A DNA stretch of 64,000 bases from Cellulosimicrobium cellulans (GTDB taxonomy: Bacteria; Actinomycetota; Actinomycetes; Actinomycetales; Cellulomonadaceae), in NCBI RefSeq assembly GCF_006539945.1, contig NZ_BJNZ01000002.1:124001-188000 (forward strand), in the 5' to 3' direction. Shown here in pieces: positions 43,001-50,740 of this stretch. The translations under genes and the position numbers were made by a program. The notes below the pieces were generated by a model that did not search any database, was not told the DNA's origin, and worked only from the letters and a program-made list of their open reading frames with translations. Each line of letters starts with the position of its first letter. Position 1 is the stretch's first letter.

Positions 43001-44575
43001 CTCCATGTCCATGACGTTGTCCCAGATCGGCTGGTTCACCGTCTCCAGGTGGTCGTTCGGCAGGAAGTCCTCCACCGCGGTGACCTCGCCGTCCGAGGTC
43101 AGCTCGTCCAGCGTGAACGCCGCGACGTAGTCCTGGGAGAACTCCGCCATGAGCGGGTGACCGTCCCAGTACTCGGGGAACTTGACGTCCGAGTCGAGGT
43201 TCTCGTCGTAGCGGTAGATCGGTCCGCCCATCGGGGCCTGGCCGCCGCCGCCCCACTCGGTCAGCGGGTCGAGCAGCTCGGGCTGGTCGCCGGCCTTGTC
43301 GCCGTAGTAGACCTGCGGCGCGGTCGCCGGCGGCAGCACGTCCAGGCCGGTGTTCCACGTCGAGTTGTTGACGGCACCGGCCTCGCAGTCGAAGAAGTCG
43401 CCCGGCGTCTGGGTCGCGTAGTCCCACTCGTTGTAGTTCGCGTTGGGGCCGTGGCAGTAGGGCCAGCCACCGTTCATCGGCTCGGTCGTGAGCTGCCACT
43501 CGACGTAGCCCATCGGGCCACGGTCGGGGTTCGCGGCGGCCGCGTCCGGGCCGTAGTCGCCCCACACGAGCGCGCCGGACTCGACGTCGTAGTCGATCCG
43601 GAACGGGTTGCGCAGACCCATGACGTAGGTCTCCTCGCGCACCAGGTCGCGCACGTCGTCGTACTGCGGGTCGTCGAAGAGGTTGCCCTCGGGGATCGTG
43701 TACGTGCTCCCCGGACCCACCTCGGCGCCGGCCGCGAGGTCCTCGATCGGGTTGATCCGCAGGATCTTGCCCCGCAGGTCGTTCGTGCTGCCCGCACCGC
43801 GACGGTCGTCGAAGCCCGGGTTCATGCCCGGAGCGTTGTTGTTCGGCGCGTACCCGTTCGCGCCCGGGGTGCTGGCCGGGGTGTTGTCACCGGTGGACAG
43901 GAACAGGTTCCCCTCCGCGTCCCACGCCATGTCCGCACCCACGTGGCAGCACTGCCCGCGCTGCGCGTCGACCTTGAGGATCTCGCGCTCGGTGGACAGG
44001 TCGATCGCGGCCGTGGCCGGGTCCCACGTGAACCGCGACAGCACGTTGTACCCCAGCCACCGGTCCCAGTAGCTCTCGTCCTCGCCCGCGGGCAGCGAGT
44101 TCGGCGCGCTCCCCGACGGGGTCGTCTCCGGGTACTCCACACCAGAGGGCGACGTGCCCTCCATCACGCGGGGCGCGTAGACCATGTAGACGAAGTGGTT
44201 CTCCTCGAAGTCCGGGTCCAGGGAGATGCCCTGGAGCCCGTCCTCCGAGTTGGAGTAGACGTCGAGGTCCGCGATCTGGGTGGTCAGACCCGTCGCGGAG
44301 TCGGTGAGGCGCACGACGCCGTCGCGCGCGGTGTGCAGGACGCGCGAGTCGGGCAGGACGGCGAGGTCGATCGGCTCGCCGGTGTTCTTGCTGAGCAGCA
44401 CCTTCTCGTAGCTGTCCCAGTCGGTCGCCTCGTCGGCGGCCGGTGTCGCTTCCTCGTGCCCGGGGTGCGCGCCGGCTGCGCTGATCGACAGCGGTACCAG
44501 CACCGCCGCGGACAGGACCGCGGCGACACCTCTTCTGGCGAGCCTGCGGGGGCCCATGGTCGTTCGTCTGTGCAC
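40010..44575 (-). CDS. Giant secreted sugar dehydrogenase / PKD / tandem sugar-isomerase fusion
   Basis: A 1521-residue exported protein. Signal peptide to about 36 (AVLSAAVLVPLSISAAGAHP). Sugar dehydrogenase beta-propeller about 55-550 (LDLAVLPDSRVL-type start, GCCHVGADMAWDAEGNLFLS-type blade, YVMGLRNPFRIDYD, DNVMDMEFGPDGALYVLEYG); PKD domain 560-655 (DASASTDAETPADELVYDWD, HTFTELGQYDVQLRVTD); a second Ig-like domain to 770; a CBM6-like domain about 772-895 (GDSFSYQPIAF, DVDNLTFG). Two tandem xylose-isomerase-like TIM barrels follow (about 895-1148 and 1166-1421), each with NHD.EF, VDVAWAAHAGVDV and HIKDA, which include the usual metal ligands. Last comes the about 90-residue module (RCLAGKAYLAVRALN to DPLSCG). 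GTG start 44575 with GGAGG 5 nt upstream. Probably converts an extracellular carbohydrate; the combination is unusual. Confidence 0.9.
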   Translation of the reverse strand: MHRRTTMGPRRLARRGVAAVLSAAVLVPLSISAAGAHPGHEEATPAADEATDWDSYEKVLLSKNTGEPIDLAVLPDSRVLHTARDGVVRLTDSATGLTTQIADLDVYSNSEDGLQGISLDPDFEENHFVYMVYAPRVMEGTSPSGVEYPETTPSGSAPNSLPAGEDESYWDRWLGYNVLSRFTWDPATAAIDLSTEREILKVDAQRGQCCHVGADMAWDAEGNLFLSTGDNTPASTPGANGYAPNNNAPGMNPGFDDRRGAGSTNDLRGKILRINPIEDLAAGAEVGPGSTYTIPEGNLFDDPQYDDVRDLVREETYVMGLRNPFRIDYDVESGALVWGDYGPDAAAANPDRGPMGYVEWQLTTEPMNGGWPYCHGPNANYNEWDYATQTPGDFFDCEAGAVNNSTWNTGLDVLPPATAPQVYYGDKAGDQPELLDPLTEWGGGGQAPMGGPIYRYDENLDSDVKFPEYWDGHPLMAEFSQDYVAAFTLDELTSDGEVTAVEDFLPNDHLETVNQPIWDNVMDMEFGPDGALYVLEYGDGFFRQNPDAGLYKVVYGSSNTHPRAFISADPVSGSTAPLEVTFDASASTDAETPADELVYDWDFDSDGVYDAQGVNVTHTFTELGQYDVQLRVTDAGGNFGLAIQQVTVGNTAPVITLDQPDGAIFDWGDAVPYTVSVEDAEDGNQPTCRNIQYTFGLGHNTHAHPEVSGRAADTADGCGFTIQTSPDAVEHGEGEKIYGTLVVTYTDQAQGDVPAIRGEATHVLKPQEQQAEWYDAAEGIEVADDAEADAGKYVTSFDEGDSFSYQPIAFSHAPTGDAINAVTMIGRGEGTVSLGWVGADGETVDSLAEFRFAGDTWKDATRTLTEVPEGTGTLVVTSTGGVDVDNLTFGRNVVVPADQVSIQLYSLIPWVRADGQEAVLDRLGEIGFQNVEPYGGNYAGLTAEEFRAQADAAGLKAPSSHYNVGEADFDTTLEYVGEVGQQYVGSGGFPSPGIGTYENTLATAEAMNRLGERAVDAGFEKFFGHNHDREFTTKYMHDGVEMSAWEILVAETNPEYVTFEVDVAWAAHAGVDVAALLEQHGDRIELLHIKDAVNLNAGGRPTFTNLGDGDVPLQDILAAAAEAGVVYYVMEYDQAPDGEDFATTGYEYLTGEPAGGSDGPTEPVTVPVDQVSIQMFSLIPWVNAVGLPAVLERLSEIGFQNIEPFGGNFAGYTAEEFRALADSYGLSVKSSHYNVNEGTFDDTLDYVSTLGQEYVGSGGFPAPGIGSYENTLATAETMNRLGERSVDAGVGKLFGHNHDGEFRTTYEHEGETLSAWEILVRETNPEYVTFQLDVAWAAHAGVDVVALIEEYGDRIELTHIKDATNVAGAGRPTFTNLGDGEVPLQEILAAAQEAGVRYYVLEYDLAADGEDFATTGFEYITGLEAGENERTVTVTSQARCLAGKAYLAVRALNDEDVPLDITIETPYGSKTFEDVAPGKNAYQSFSTRSDELGAGSVTVTATDAEGGTGTVTSEYDPLSCG

Positions 44576-44899
44576 GACGTCCTCCTTGACGCGTCACGCG
44601 ACGACGGTGACCGCCGGACCAGCAGCGCCAGGCACGCGCGCTCCCGATGCGGCCGCACGACGATCACCGTCGATCGGTCGGCTCCGGATGGCTGGGCCTC
44701 GAACGCGAGGCCCGGTGCGACGGACGATGCGATGCCCCTCCGTCGCACTGGGACCGACCCTACGGCGGGCTTTCGTCCGTGCCAAGTCAAAAGTCGATAC
44801 TTGTTGGCAATTGTTGCGACGAGTAATCCTTGGAAGTCGGTCGGTCGATACCGCCGAACGCGAGGATCGCGCGCCCGGGCGCGACGTCCGACCCGGCGG
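44576..44899 (-). promoter_or_regulatory. AT-rich upstream region of the giant secreted protein
   Basis: The 324-bp gap between the LacI gene and the large secreted gene contains the window's clearest AT-rich patch (about 44784-44835: AAGTCAAAAGTCGATACTT, TTGTTGGCAATTGTTGCG). The last tract is an imperfect inverted repeat that shares GTTGCG with the LacI operators further upstream, but is not a full match. A promoter is expected here, though no -35/-10 pair with normal spacing could be fixed. No terminator for lacI was identified. Confidence 0.4.
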
Positions 44900-45922
44900 T
44901 CAGGCGGTCACGACGCGCGTGACGGACCCCCGCACGACGAGGTGCAGCGGCAGCACGGTGCGCGCGGGCGGGTCCGTGGGGCGGGTGCCGATCATCGAGC
45001 GCTCGATCGCGTCCATCGCGGCGAGCGCGAGCGCCGCGACGGGCTGCTCGAGCGTCGTGAGCTTGGGGCGGAGCCACTGGCCGACGCGGATGCCGTCGCA
45101 CCCCACGACCGAGAGGTCCTCGGGGATGGAGATGCCGTGCAGCTCGGCCGCGCCCAGCATCCCGACGGCGACGATGTCGCTGCCGACGAACACGGCCGTC
45201 GGCGCGTTCCCGGGCCGCGTGAGGTAGGGGAACGTCGAGGCGCCGAACTGCTCGGTGTACGGGCCGTGGCGCACGAGGTCCGGGTCGACGTCGAGCCCGG
45301 CGTCGTGCATCGCGTCGACGTAGCCCCGCAGGCGGTCCTGGGTCGTCGAGAGCCCGGCGGGCCCGGCGACGTGCGCGATGCGCCGGTGCCCCTGCTGCAC
45401 GAGGTAGCTCGTGGCCTGGTAGGCGCCGCCGTAGTTGTCCACGGTGATCGTCTCGACCGGCAGGTCGAGGTCGACCTCCTCGTCGATGACGACGACGGGC
45501 AGGCCGTCCGCGACGGCACGCGCGAGCCGGTCGTCGGTCCGGGACATCCCCACGTAGACGATGCCGCCGAGCGACCCGTCGCTCGCGAGGAGCTGACCGA
45601 GTCCCGACTCGGCGTCGCCGTGCCGCGTCGACAGCGCGACGACGAGCGGGACGCGGCGGTCGCCCGCGAGGCGCGCGACCTCCTCGGCGAGGGCGGTGAA
45701 GAACGGGTTGACGAAGTCGGGCACGACGAGCGCGACGACGCCGGTCCTGCGCTCGTCCTCGCGCGCGACCGGGTCCGGGGCGGGCACGACGTACCCCACC
45801 TCGCGCACCGCGGCGTCGATCCGTGCGGCGGTGTCCGGCTGCACGTTGAGCTGCCCGCGCAGGTAGCGCGAGGCGGTCGAGGTCGATACGCCGGCACGTT
45901 GCGCAACACGCGTGAGCGTCAT
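44900..45922 (-). CDS. LacI-family transcriptional repressor
   Basis: A 340-residue regulator. HTH at the extreme N-terminus: MTLTRVAQRAGVSTSTASRY, followed by the hinge. Then the periplasmic-binding-like sensor core: VVALVVPDFVNPFFTALAEEV, GIVYVGMSRTDDRLARAV, VVVIDEEVDLDLPVETITVDN, GHRRIAHVAGP and LSVVGCDGIRVGQWLRP. ATG 45922 with GGGAGGAGAG upstream. Divergent from the sugar-utilisation operon, whose promoter region holds two copies of its probable operator core TTGCGCAA, with a third inside this gene near codons 6-9. Expected to respond to a sugar or sugar derivative. Confidence 0.93.
   Translation of the reverse strand: MTLTRVAQRAGVSTSTASRYLRGQLNVQPDTAARIDAAVREVGYVVPAPDPVAREDERRTGVVALVVPDFVNPFFTALAEEVARLAGDRRVPLVVALSTRHGDAESGLGQLLASDGSLGGIVYVGMSRTDDRLARAVADGLPVVVIDEEVDLDLPVETITVDNYGGAYQATSYLVQQGHRRIAHVAGPAGLSTTQDRLRGYVDAMHDAGLDVDPDLVRHGPYTEQFGASTFPYLTRPGNAPTAVFVGSDIVAVGMLGAAELHGISIPEDLSVVGCDGIRVGQWLRPKLTTLEQPVAALALAAMDAIERSMIGTRPTDPPARTVLPLHLVVRGSVTRVVTA
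45896..45907. promoter_or_regulatory. LacI operator O3, inside the lacI coding start
   Basis: ACGTTGCGCAAC, matching the core of O2 over 12 bases, lies over the codons for AQRA near the repressor N-terminus. Its centre is 143 bp from O2, suggesting looping or autoregulation. Confidence 0.5.
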
Positions 45923-45990
45923 GGCTCTCCTCCCACGGCTTGCGTCTCAGATCCCCTGCACCCTACCGGCACCGCGTCACGCAAGCGGTG

Positions 45991-46020
45991 TTGACAGGCC
46001 GAGCACCTCCACCCTACGGT
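45991..46020 (+). promoter_or_regulatory. Promoter of the sugar-utilisation operon
   Basis: TTGACA (45991-45996) and TACGGT (46015-46020) with 18-bp spacing; the transcription start would fall near 46027, inside operator O1. The first gene starts at 46099 with GGAGG. Confidence 0.7.
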
Positions 46021-46021
46021 C

Positions 46022-46052
46022 TTGCGCAACGCCACACAACGTTGCGCAACGT
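46022..46052. promoter_or_regulatory. Twin LacI operators O1 and O2
   Basis: O1 is TTGCGCAA (46022-46029); O2 is ACGTTGCGCAACGT (46039-46052), a perfect 14-bp palindrome. Their centres are 20 bp apart, about two helical turns, and they cover the start of transcription and early transcribed region of the promoter at 45991-46020. Confidence 0.7.
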
Positions 46053-46098
46053 CGTCGTCGCAGACGTCGCCGCGCGACCTGATCGCAAGGAGGCCGGG

Positions 46099-46842
46099 AT
46101 GAGCCGGGTTCTGCTCGCCGGGGAGTCGTGGATCAACGCGACCACCGACTACAAGGGGTACGACGCGTTCCCCCACGCCCAGCTCGAGATCGGGTGCGCG
46201 CGCCTGCTCGAGGCGCTGGCCGCCGAGGTCCACGAGGTCACGCACCTGCCCTCGCACCTCGTCGCCGAGGACTTCCCCTCCACGCTCGACGAGCTCGACG
46301 CCTACGACGTCGTGATCCTGTCCGACATCGGCGCCAACTCGCTCCTGCTGCCCCCGGTCGTGTTCTCCCAGGGACGCCCGTTCCCGAACCGGCTCAAGCT
46401 CCTCGCCGAGTGGGTCCGCCGCGGCGGCGGCCTCATGATGGCCGGCGGGTACCTCAGCTTCCAGGGCTTCCAGGCCAAGGCGAACTACCACGGCACCGCC
46501 GTCGAGGCCGTCCTGCCCGTCGACATCCTCCCGTACGACGACCGCGAGGAGACCCCGGAGGGCATCGGCGGCACCCTGACCGACGTCGAGCACCCCGTCA
46601 CCGCCGGCCTCGACCGCGAGTGGCCGATCCTCCTCGGCTACCAGCGCCTCACCGCCAAGGCCGACGCGACCGTCCTCGCCACCATCGAGGGCCGTCCGCT
46701 CGTCGCCGTCCGGACCGAGGGCGAGGGGCGCACGCTCGCGTTCGCCTCCGACATCTCCCCGCACTGGGCCCCGCGCGAGTTCATGGACTGGGCCGGCTAC
46801 GGCCCGCTGTTCGGCCAGGCCGTCACCTGGCTCGCGGGCTGA
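46099..46842 (+). CDS. GATase1-like protein (putative glutamine amidotransferase family)
   Basis: A 247-residue cytoplasmic protein of the GATase1_like family (pfam07090 type): MSRVLLAGESWINATTDYKG, YDVVILSDIGANSLLLPP, EWVRRGGGLMMAGGYLSFQG and a C-terminal PLVAVRTEGEGRTLAFASD. The class I glutamine amidotransferase Cys nucleophile is not seen at the elbow (AGGYLS instead), so amidotransferase activity is unlikely; members are often found beside sugar genes. First gene of the operon, ATG 46099 after GGAGG. Stop overlaps the next ATG (TGATG). Confidence 0.85.
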   Translation: MSRVLLAGESWINATTDYKGYDAFPHAQLEIGCARLLEALAAEVHEVTHLPSHLVAEDFPSTLDELDAYDVVILSDIGANSLLLPPVVFSQGRPFPNRLKLLAEWVRRGGGLMMAGGYLSFQGFQAKANYHGTAVEAVLPVDILPYDDREETPEGIGGTLTDVEHPVTAGLDREWPILLGYQRLTAKADATVLATIEGRPLVAVRTEGEGRTLAFASDISPHWAPREFMDWAGYGPLFGQAVTWLAG

Positions 46843-47762
46843 TGACGCCCGAGGTGGTGGTCGTCGGGAGCCTGAACATGGACCTCAGGCTGACCGTCGA
46901 CCGCCTGCCCCGCTCGGGCGAGACCGTCTCCGCGACGGGCCTCGTCCGCTCCCCCGGCGGCAAGGGCGCCAACCAGGCGGTCGCCGCCGCCCGGCTCGGC
47001 CGCCGCGTCGCCATGGTCGGCGCCGTCGGGGACGACGACGACGGCCGCGCGATCCGCCGCCGCCTCGCCGTCGAGGGCCTCGTCCTCGACGGCCTCGCGA
47101 CGGCGGACCGCCCCACCGGCGTCGCCGTCGTGCTGTGGGAGCAGCCCGAGTCGACGATCGTCATCGAGCCCGGCGCGAACGCCGTCGTCGACGAGGCGTT
47201 CGTCGCCGAGCGCGCCGACCTCGTGCGCGACGCGGCCGCCGTCCTGTGCCAGTGCGAGACGCCGCTCGGCGCCCTGCGCGCCGTCGCCGCCACGGCGACG
47301 GGCATCACGGTCCTCAACCCCGCGCCAGCCGTCCCGCTGCCCGCCGCCGTGCGCGCCGCGTTCCGCGTGCTCGTGCCCAACCGGTTCGAGCTCGCGACCC
47401 TCGTCGGGTCGGCCACCGAGCCGGCCGACGAGGACGAGGTCCTCGCCATGGTGCGCGCGCTCGACCACCCCGGGGACGTCGTCGTCACCCTCGGGGCGGA
47501 CGGCGCGCTCGTCGTCCCCGCAGGAGGCGCACCCGTCACCGTCCCGGCCCTGCGCGTCGACGCCGTCGACACGACCGCCGCCGGCGACTCGTTCTGCGCG
47601 GCGCTCGCCGACGGCGTCCTCCACGGCGGCGATCTCGTCGAGTCCGCCCGCTGGGCGGCGCGCGTCGCCGCCTCCACCACCACCCGCCACGGCGCCGTCG
47701 ACTCCCTGCCGCGCGCCACCGACCTGGCCCCCGAGGGCACCAGGATTCCGCTCCACAGCTAA
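46842..47762 (+). CDS. PfkB-family carbohydrate kinase, ribokinase-like
   Basis: A 306-residue sugar kinase. N-terminal VVVVGSLNMDLRLTVDRLP, substrate motif SPGGKGANQAVAAARLG, and the catalytic/ATP motif VDTTAAGDSFCAALADG with the base Asp. The GGKGANQA signature favours ribokinase or a close relative. Translationally coupled to the upstream gene (TGATG). Predicted to phosphorylate the sugar taken up by the next gene product or released by the phosphotriesterase-like enzyme. Confidence 0.93.
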   Translation: MTPEVVVVGSLNMDLRLTVDRLPRSGETVSATGLVRSPGGKGANQAVAAARLGRRVAMVGAVGDDDDGRAIRRRLAVEGLVLDGLATADRPTGVAVVLWEQPESTIVIEPGANAVVDEAFVAERADLVRDAAAVLCQCETPLGALRAVAATATGITVLNPAPAVPLPAAVRAAFRVLVPNRFELATLVGSATEPADEDEVLAMVRALDHPGDVVVTLGADGALVVPAGGAPVTVPALRVDAVDTTAAGDSFCAALADGVLHGGDLVESARWAARVAASTTTRHGAVDSLPRATDLAPEGTRIPLHS

Positions 47763-47798
47763 GTCCGACGTACCGTCGGAGGAAGGCACGGTCACGCA

Positions 47799-48905
47799 AT
47801 GAAGCACACCACGCCGGCGACCACCGGTTCCCCGTCCGGCACTCAGGGAGGTGCTCTGAACTCGTCAGCCCGCCGCAGCAGGGTCAAGGACACCGCGACC
47901 GCCCTGCTCGTCGTCGCGACCGTCCTCGCGGGGGCCCTCGGCCCCCTGCAGGCGGCCGTCAACGGCCAGCTCGGCAAGACGATCGGCGACGGTCACGCCG
48001 CCGCCCTCATCTCGTTCGGGACCGGCCTGGTCCTCATGTTCGTCGTCGTGTTCGCGCGCCCCGCGACCCGACGCGAGGCGCTCGCGATCCCCGGCCTGAT
48101 CCGCTCGCGCACCATCCCGTGGTGGAACTACCTCGCGGGACTGTGCGGCGCCGTCATCGTCCTGTCCGAGGGCGTGACCGTCGGCGTCCTCGGCGTCGCG
48201 ACGTTCCAGATCTCGCTCATCTCCGGCCTCGTGATCTCGGGCGTCATCTGCGACCGCCTCGGCGTCACGGCGTCGGTCAAGCAGCCCCTCACCACGACGC
48301 GCCTCCTCGGCGCGGCGCTCGCCATCGCGGCGACCGTCGTCGTCATCTCGCCGAGCTTCTCCGTGCCGCACACGATCATCCTCGCGATCATGCCGTTCGT
48401 GGGCGGCCTGCTCGCGGGCTGGCAGCCCGCCGGGAACGCGGCCGTCGCCGACGTCACCGGGTCGATGCTCGTCTCGATCGGCTGGAACTTCCTCGTCGGC
48501 TTCACCGCCCTGCTGATCGCCTACCTCGTTCGTGCGGCCGTGGGTGGCGTCGACTTCCAGCTCCCGAGCGAGTGGTGGATGTACCTGGGCGGCCCGCTCG
48601 GCCTGCTGTCCATCGCGCTCATGGCGCTCCTCGTGCGCGGCCTCGGCCTGCTCCTGCTCGGCCTCGCCTCGGTCGCGGGCCAGCTCGTCGGCTCGCTCGT
48701 CCTCGACGCCGCGATCCCCGCGCTCGGCCACACCGTGCACGTCGCGACCGTGATCGGCACCGTCATCGCGCTCGTGGCCGCGGGGATCGGCATGATCCCG
48801 TCGGGCAAGGCGGCCCACGCCGACGAGCCGGGCGACGGCGAGCACGAGGACGCCGTGGCGGCGGCCGTCGCGGGCGGCGAGGCGGGCGAGGCGAGCGGGC
48901 GATGA
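47799..48905 (+). CDS. DMT-superfamily transporter (DUF606/YdcZ type)
   Basis: A 368-residue membrane protein with about ten helices in two repeats, typical of two fused DUF606 halves: VVATVLAGALGPLQAAVNGQL in the first and ILAIMPFVGGLLAGWQPAGN in the second, each with the small-residue/Q-N tract of this family. The C-terminal tail is acidic. GGAGGAAGG lies about 15 nt upstream of the ATG at 47799. Probable transporter for the operon substrate. The stop overlaps the next ATG (ATGA). Confidence 0.85.
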   Translation: MKHTTPATTGSPSGTQGGALNSSARRSRVKDTATALLVVATVLAGALGPLQAAVNGQLGKTIGDGHAAALISFGTGLVLMFVVVFARPATRREALAIPGLIRSRTIPWWNYLAGLCGAVIVLSEGVTVGVLGVATFQISLISGLVISGVICDRLGVTASVKQPLTTTRLLGAALAIAATVVVISPSFSVPHTIILAIMPFVGGLLAGWQPAGNAAVADVTGSMLVSIGWNFLVGFTALLIAYLVRAAVGGVDFQLPSEWWMYLGGPLGLLSIALMALLVRGLGLLLLGLASVAGQLVGSLVLDAAIPALGHTVHVATVIGTVIALVAAGIGMIPSGKAAHADEPGDGEHEDAVAAAVAGGEAGEASGR

Positions 48906-49951
48906 GCGTCACGCCCGCCGGCCACGTCCAGACGGTCACCGGCCGCGCCGCGGCCGCCGACCTCGGCCTCACGCTCCCCCACGAGCACCTGTTCAACGAC
49001 CTGTCGGGCGTGCTCGACCCGCCGAGCTACCGCTTCTCCGAGGCGGTCGTCGAGGCCCCGGTCGCCGCGTCGGTCGCGTGGGCGCTGCGCCAGGACCCGT
49101 ACTGCTGCGCGGACAACATCGCCGACAAGCCGGTCGCCGCGGTCGCCGCGGAGCTCGAGAGCTTCGCCGCGCTGGGCGGGCGCACGATCGTCGACGCGAC
49201 GTCGAGCGCGGCCATCGGGCGCAACCCCGTGCGGCTCGCGGAGGTGGCCCGCCGGACGGGCCTGCACGTGGTCGCGGGCTGCGGCGCGTACCTCGAGAAG
49301 TTCGAGGGCGACCGCATCGCCGCCGCGGCCGTCGACGCGCAGGCGTCCGCGATCGTCGCCGAGCTGGTCGACGGCATCGGCGGGACCGGGGTGCGGCCCG
49401 GGGTCATCGGCGAGATCGGCGTCTCGCCGTCGTTCACCGCGGGCGAGGCCGCCTCGCTGCGCGCGGCGGCCCTCGCGCAGCGCGAGCACCCGCACGTCGC
49501 GCTCCAGGTGCACCTGCCCGGGTGGCAGCGGCGCGCGCACGAGGTGCTCGACCTCGTGCTCGACGAGGTGGGCGTACGACCCGAGAAGGTCGTGCTGTGC
49601 CACATGGACCCGTCCGCGGACGACCCGGACTACCAGCGGTCCGTCGCCGAGCGAGGCGTCTGGCTGGAGTTCGACATGGTCGGCATGGACATCACCTTCC
49701 CGAAGGAGGGCGTGTCCCCCGACCCGCACACGACCGCGACGGCGGTGCAGCGCCTCGTCGAGGCCGGTCACGCGGGCCAGGTGCTGCTCAGCCATGACGT
49801 GTTCCTCAAGCAGATGTGGGTGCAGCACGGGGGCAACGGGTTCGCCTACGTCCCGACCGTGTTCACGGAGATGCTCGCCGCCCGCGGCGTGCCGCGCGAC
49901 GTGCTCGCCCGCCTCACGCACGACAACCCGGTGGCGATGCTCACCGCGTGA
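48902..49951 (+). CDS. Phosphotriesterase-family hydrolase
   Basis: A 349-residue TIM-barrel amidohydrolase. Metal ligands are visible: PHEHLF (His 27, His 29), GEIGVS with Glu where phosphotriesterases have the carbamylated Lys (as in E. coli PHP), QVHLPG, CHMDPS, and a late Asp in LSHDVF. The Glu variant and the genomic context with a sugar kinase suggest a lactonase or phosphosugar hydrolase rather than an organophosphate hydrolase (inference). Last gene of the LacI-controlled operon, overlapping the transporter stop. Confidence 0.9.
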   Translation: MSVTPAGHVQTVTGRAAAADLGLTLPHEHLFNDLSGVLDPPSYRFSEAVVEAPVAASVAWALRQDPYCCADNIADKPVAAVAAELESFAALGGRTIVDATSSAAIGRNPVRLAEVARRTGLHVVAGCGAYLEKFEGDRIAAAAVDAQASAIVAELVDGIGGTGVRPGVIGEIGVSPSFTAGEAASLRAAALAQREHPHVALQVHLPGWQRRAHEVLDLVLDEVGVRPEKVVLCHMDPSADDPDYQRSVAERGVWLEFDMVGMDITFPKEGVSPDPHTTATAVQRLVEAGHAGQVLLSHDVFLKQMWVQHGGNGFAYVPTVFTEMLAARGVPRDVLARLTHDNPVAMLTA

Positions 49952-49967
49952 CGGCGGTTCCGCCGTC
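49950..49967 (+). terminator. Hairpin at the stop of the operon
   Basis: GACGGCGG and CCGCCGTC form an 8-bp stem around TT, beginning at the stop codon of the phosphotriesterase gene. A stronger terminator follows at 49992. Confidence 0.45.
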
Positions 49968-49991
49968 GGCTCGCACACCGCCGCCCTCCCA

Positions 49992-50026
49992 GGCCGGGCC
50001 CCGACCGGTCGCGTCGGGGCCCGGCC
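49992..50026 (+). terminator. Strong hairpin terminator of the sugar operon
   Basis: GGCCGGGCCCCGAC (49992-50005) pairs perfectly with GTCGGGGCCCGGCC (50013-50026), a 14-bp stem with a 7-nt loop, 40 nt past the operon stop. Confidence 0.75.
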
Positions 50027-50085
50027 GCCGCGCGCCCGGGACCTCCGGCCCTGGTCACAGACCTGCGCTCTGAGAGGATCGGCGC

Positions 50086-50661
50086 ATGAGACGACGCGCC
50101 CTCCCCACCGCCGTGACCGCCGCCGTCCTCGTCCTGGCCGGCTGCTCGGCCGGCACGCCGGAGCCGACCGCGCTCGACGCGCTGCTCGACCGCCACGACC
50201 TCGCCGGTCTCTCGGGGCAGGAGGTCGTGGACCGCCTGGAGGGGCTGGAGACGGCGGACCGGCCGACCGACCTCGTCGCCTCGGTCCGCGCGGCGGAGCT
50301 CGTGCTCGCGGACGAGTCGTACGAGTCGTACGAGACCACGGTCCCGCTGCCCGAGGACACGTTCTACCTCTCGGTCGCGCCCTTCGTGGACGAGACGCAC
50401 GAGTGCTTCTACCACTCCCTGACGACGTGCCAGGGCGAGCTCGCGGACGAGCCCGTGTCCGTCACGGTCGTCGACGCGGCCACCGGTGAGGTCCTCGTCG
50501 AGGAGGACACGACGCTCGGGGCGAACGGGTTCGTCGGCCTCTGGCTCCCGCGCGACGTGGATGCCGAGCTGCGCGTGGAGCACGAGGGGCGGGTCGGCAC
50601 GACGACCGTCTCGACGGGCGCCGACGACCCCACCTGCCTCACGACGCTCCAGCTCGCCTGA
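50086..50661 (+). CDS. CueP-like periplasmic copper-binding lipoprotein
   Basis: A 191-residue exported lipoprotein: hydrophobic leader with lipobox LAGCSAG (LVLAGCS). The mature part contains the CueP hallmarks ECFYHSLTTCQGEL, TGEVLVEEDTTLGANGFVGL, WLPRDVDAELRVEH and the terminal TCLTTLQL, which together hold the conserved cysteines and histidine that bind copper. In Gram-negative bacteria CueP supplies copper to periplasmic superoxide dismutase; here it would be anchored outside the membrane. ATG at 50086. Stand-alone gene between two terminators. Confidence 0.88.
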   Translation: MRRRALPTAVTAAVLVLAGCSAGTPEPTALDALLDRHDLAGLSGQEVVDRLEGLETADRPTDLVASVRAAELVLADESYESYETTVPLPEDTFYLSVAPFVDETHECFYHSLTTCQGELADEPVSVTVVDAATGEVLVEEDTTLGANGFVGLWLPRDVDAELRVEHEGRVGTTTVSTGADDPTCLTTLQLA

Positions 50662-50740
50662 CGCGAGCGCGCGTCGCAGCGCCGCCTGGTCGGTGGCGCC
50701 CCAGGGCGGTCGCGGGACGCCGCGACCGTGCCCGGGCGCG

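Noticed and set aside
39815-45994. A 2059-codon open frame on the plus strand opposite the giant secreted gene and lacI
   Set aside because: It is antisense to well-supported genes with clear domains; long stop-free antisense frames arise from GC-rich third positions.
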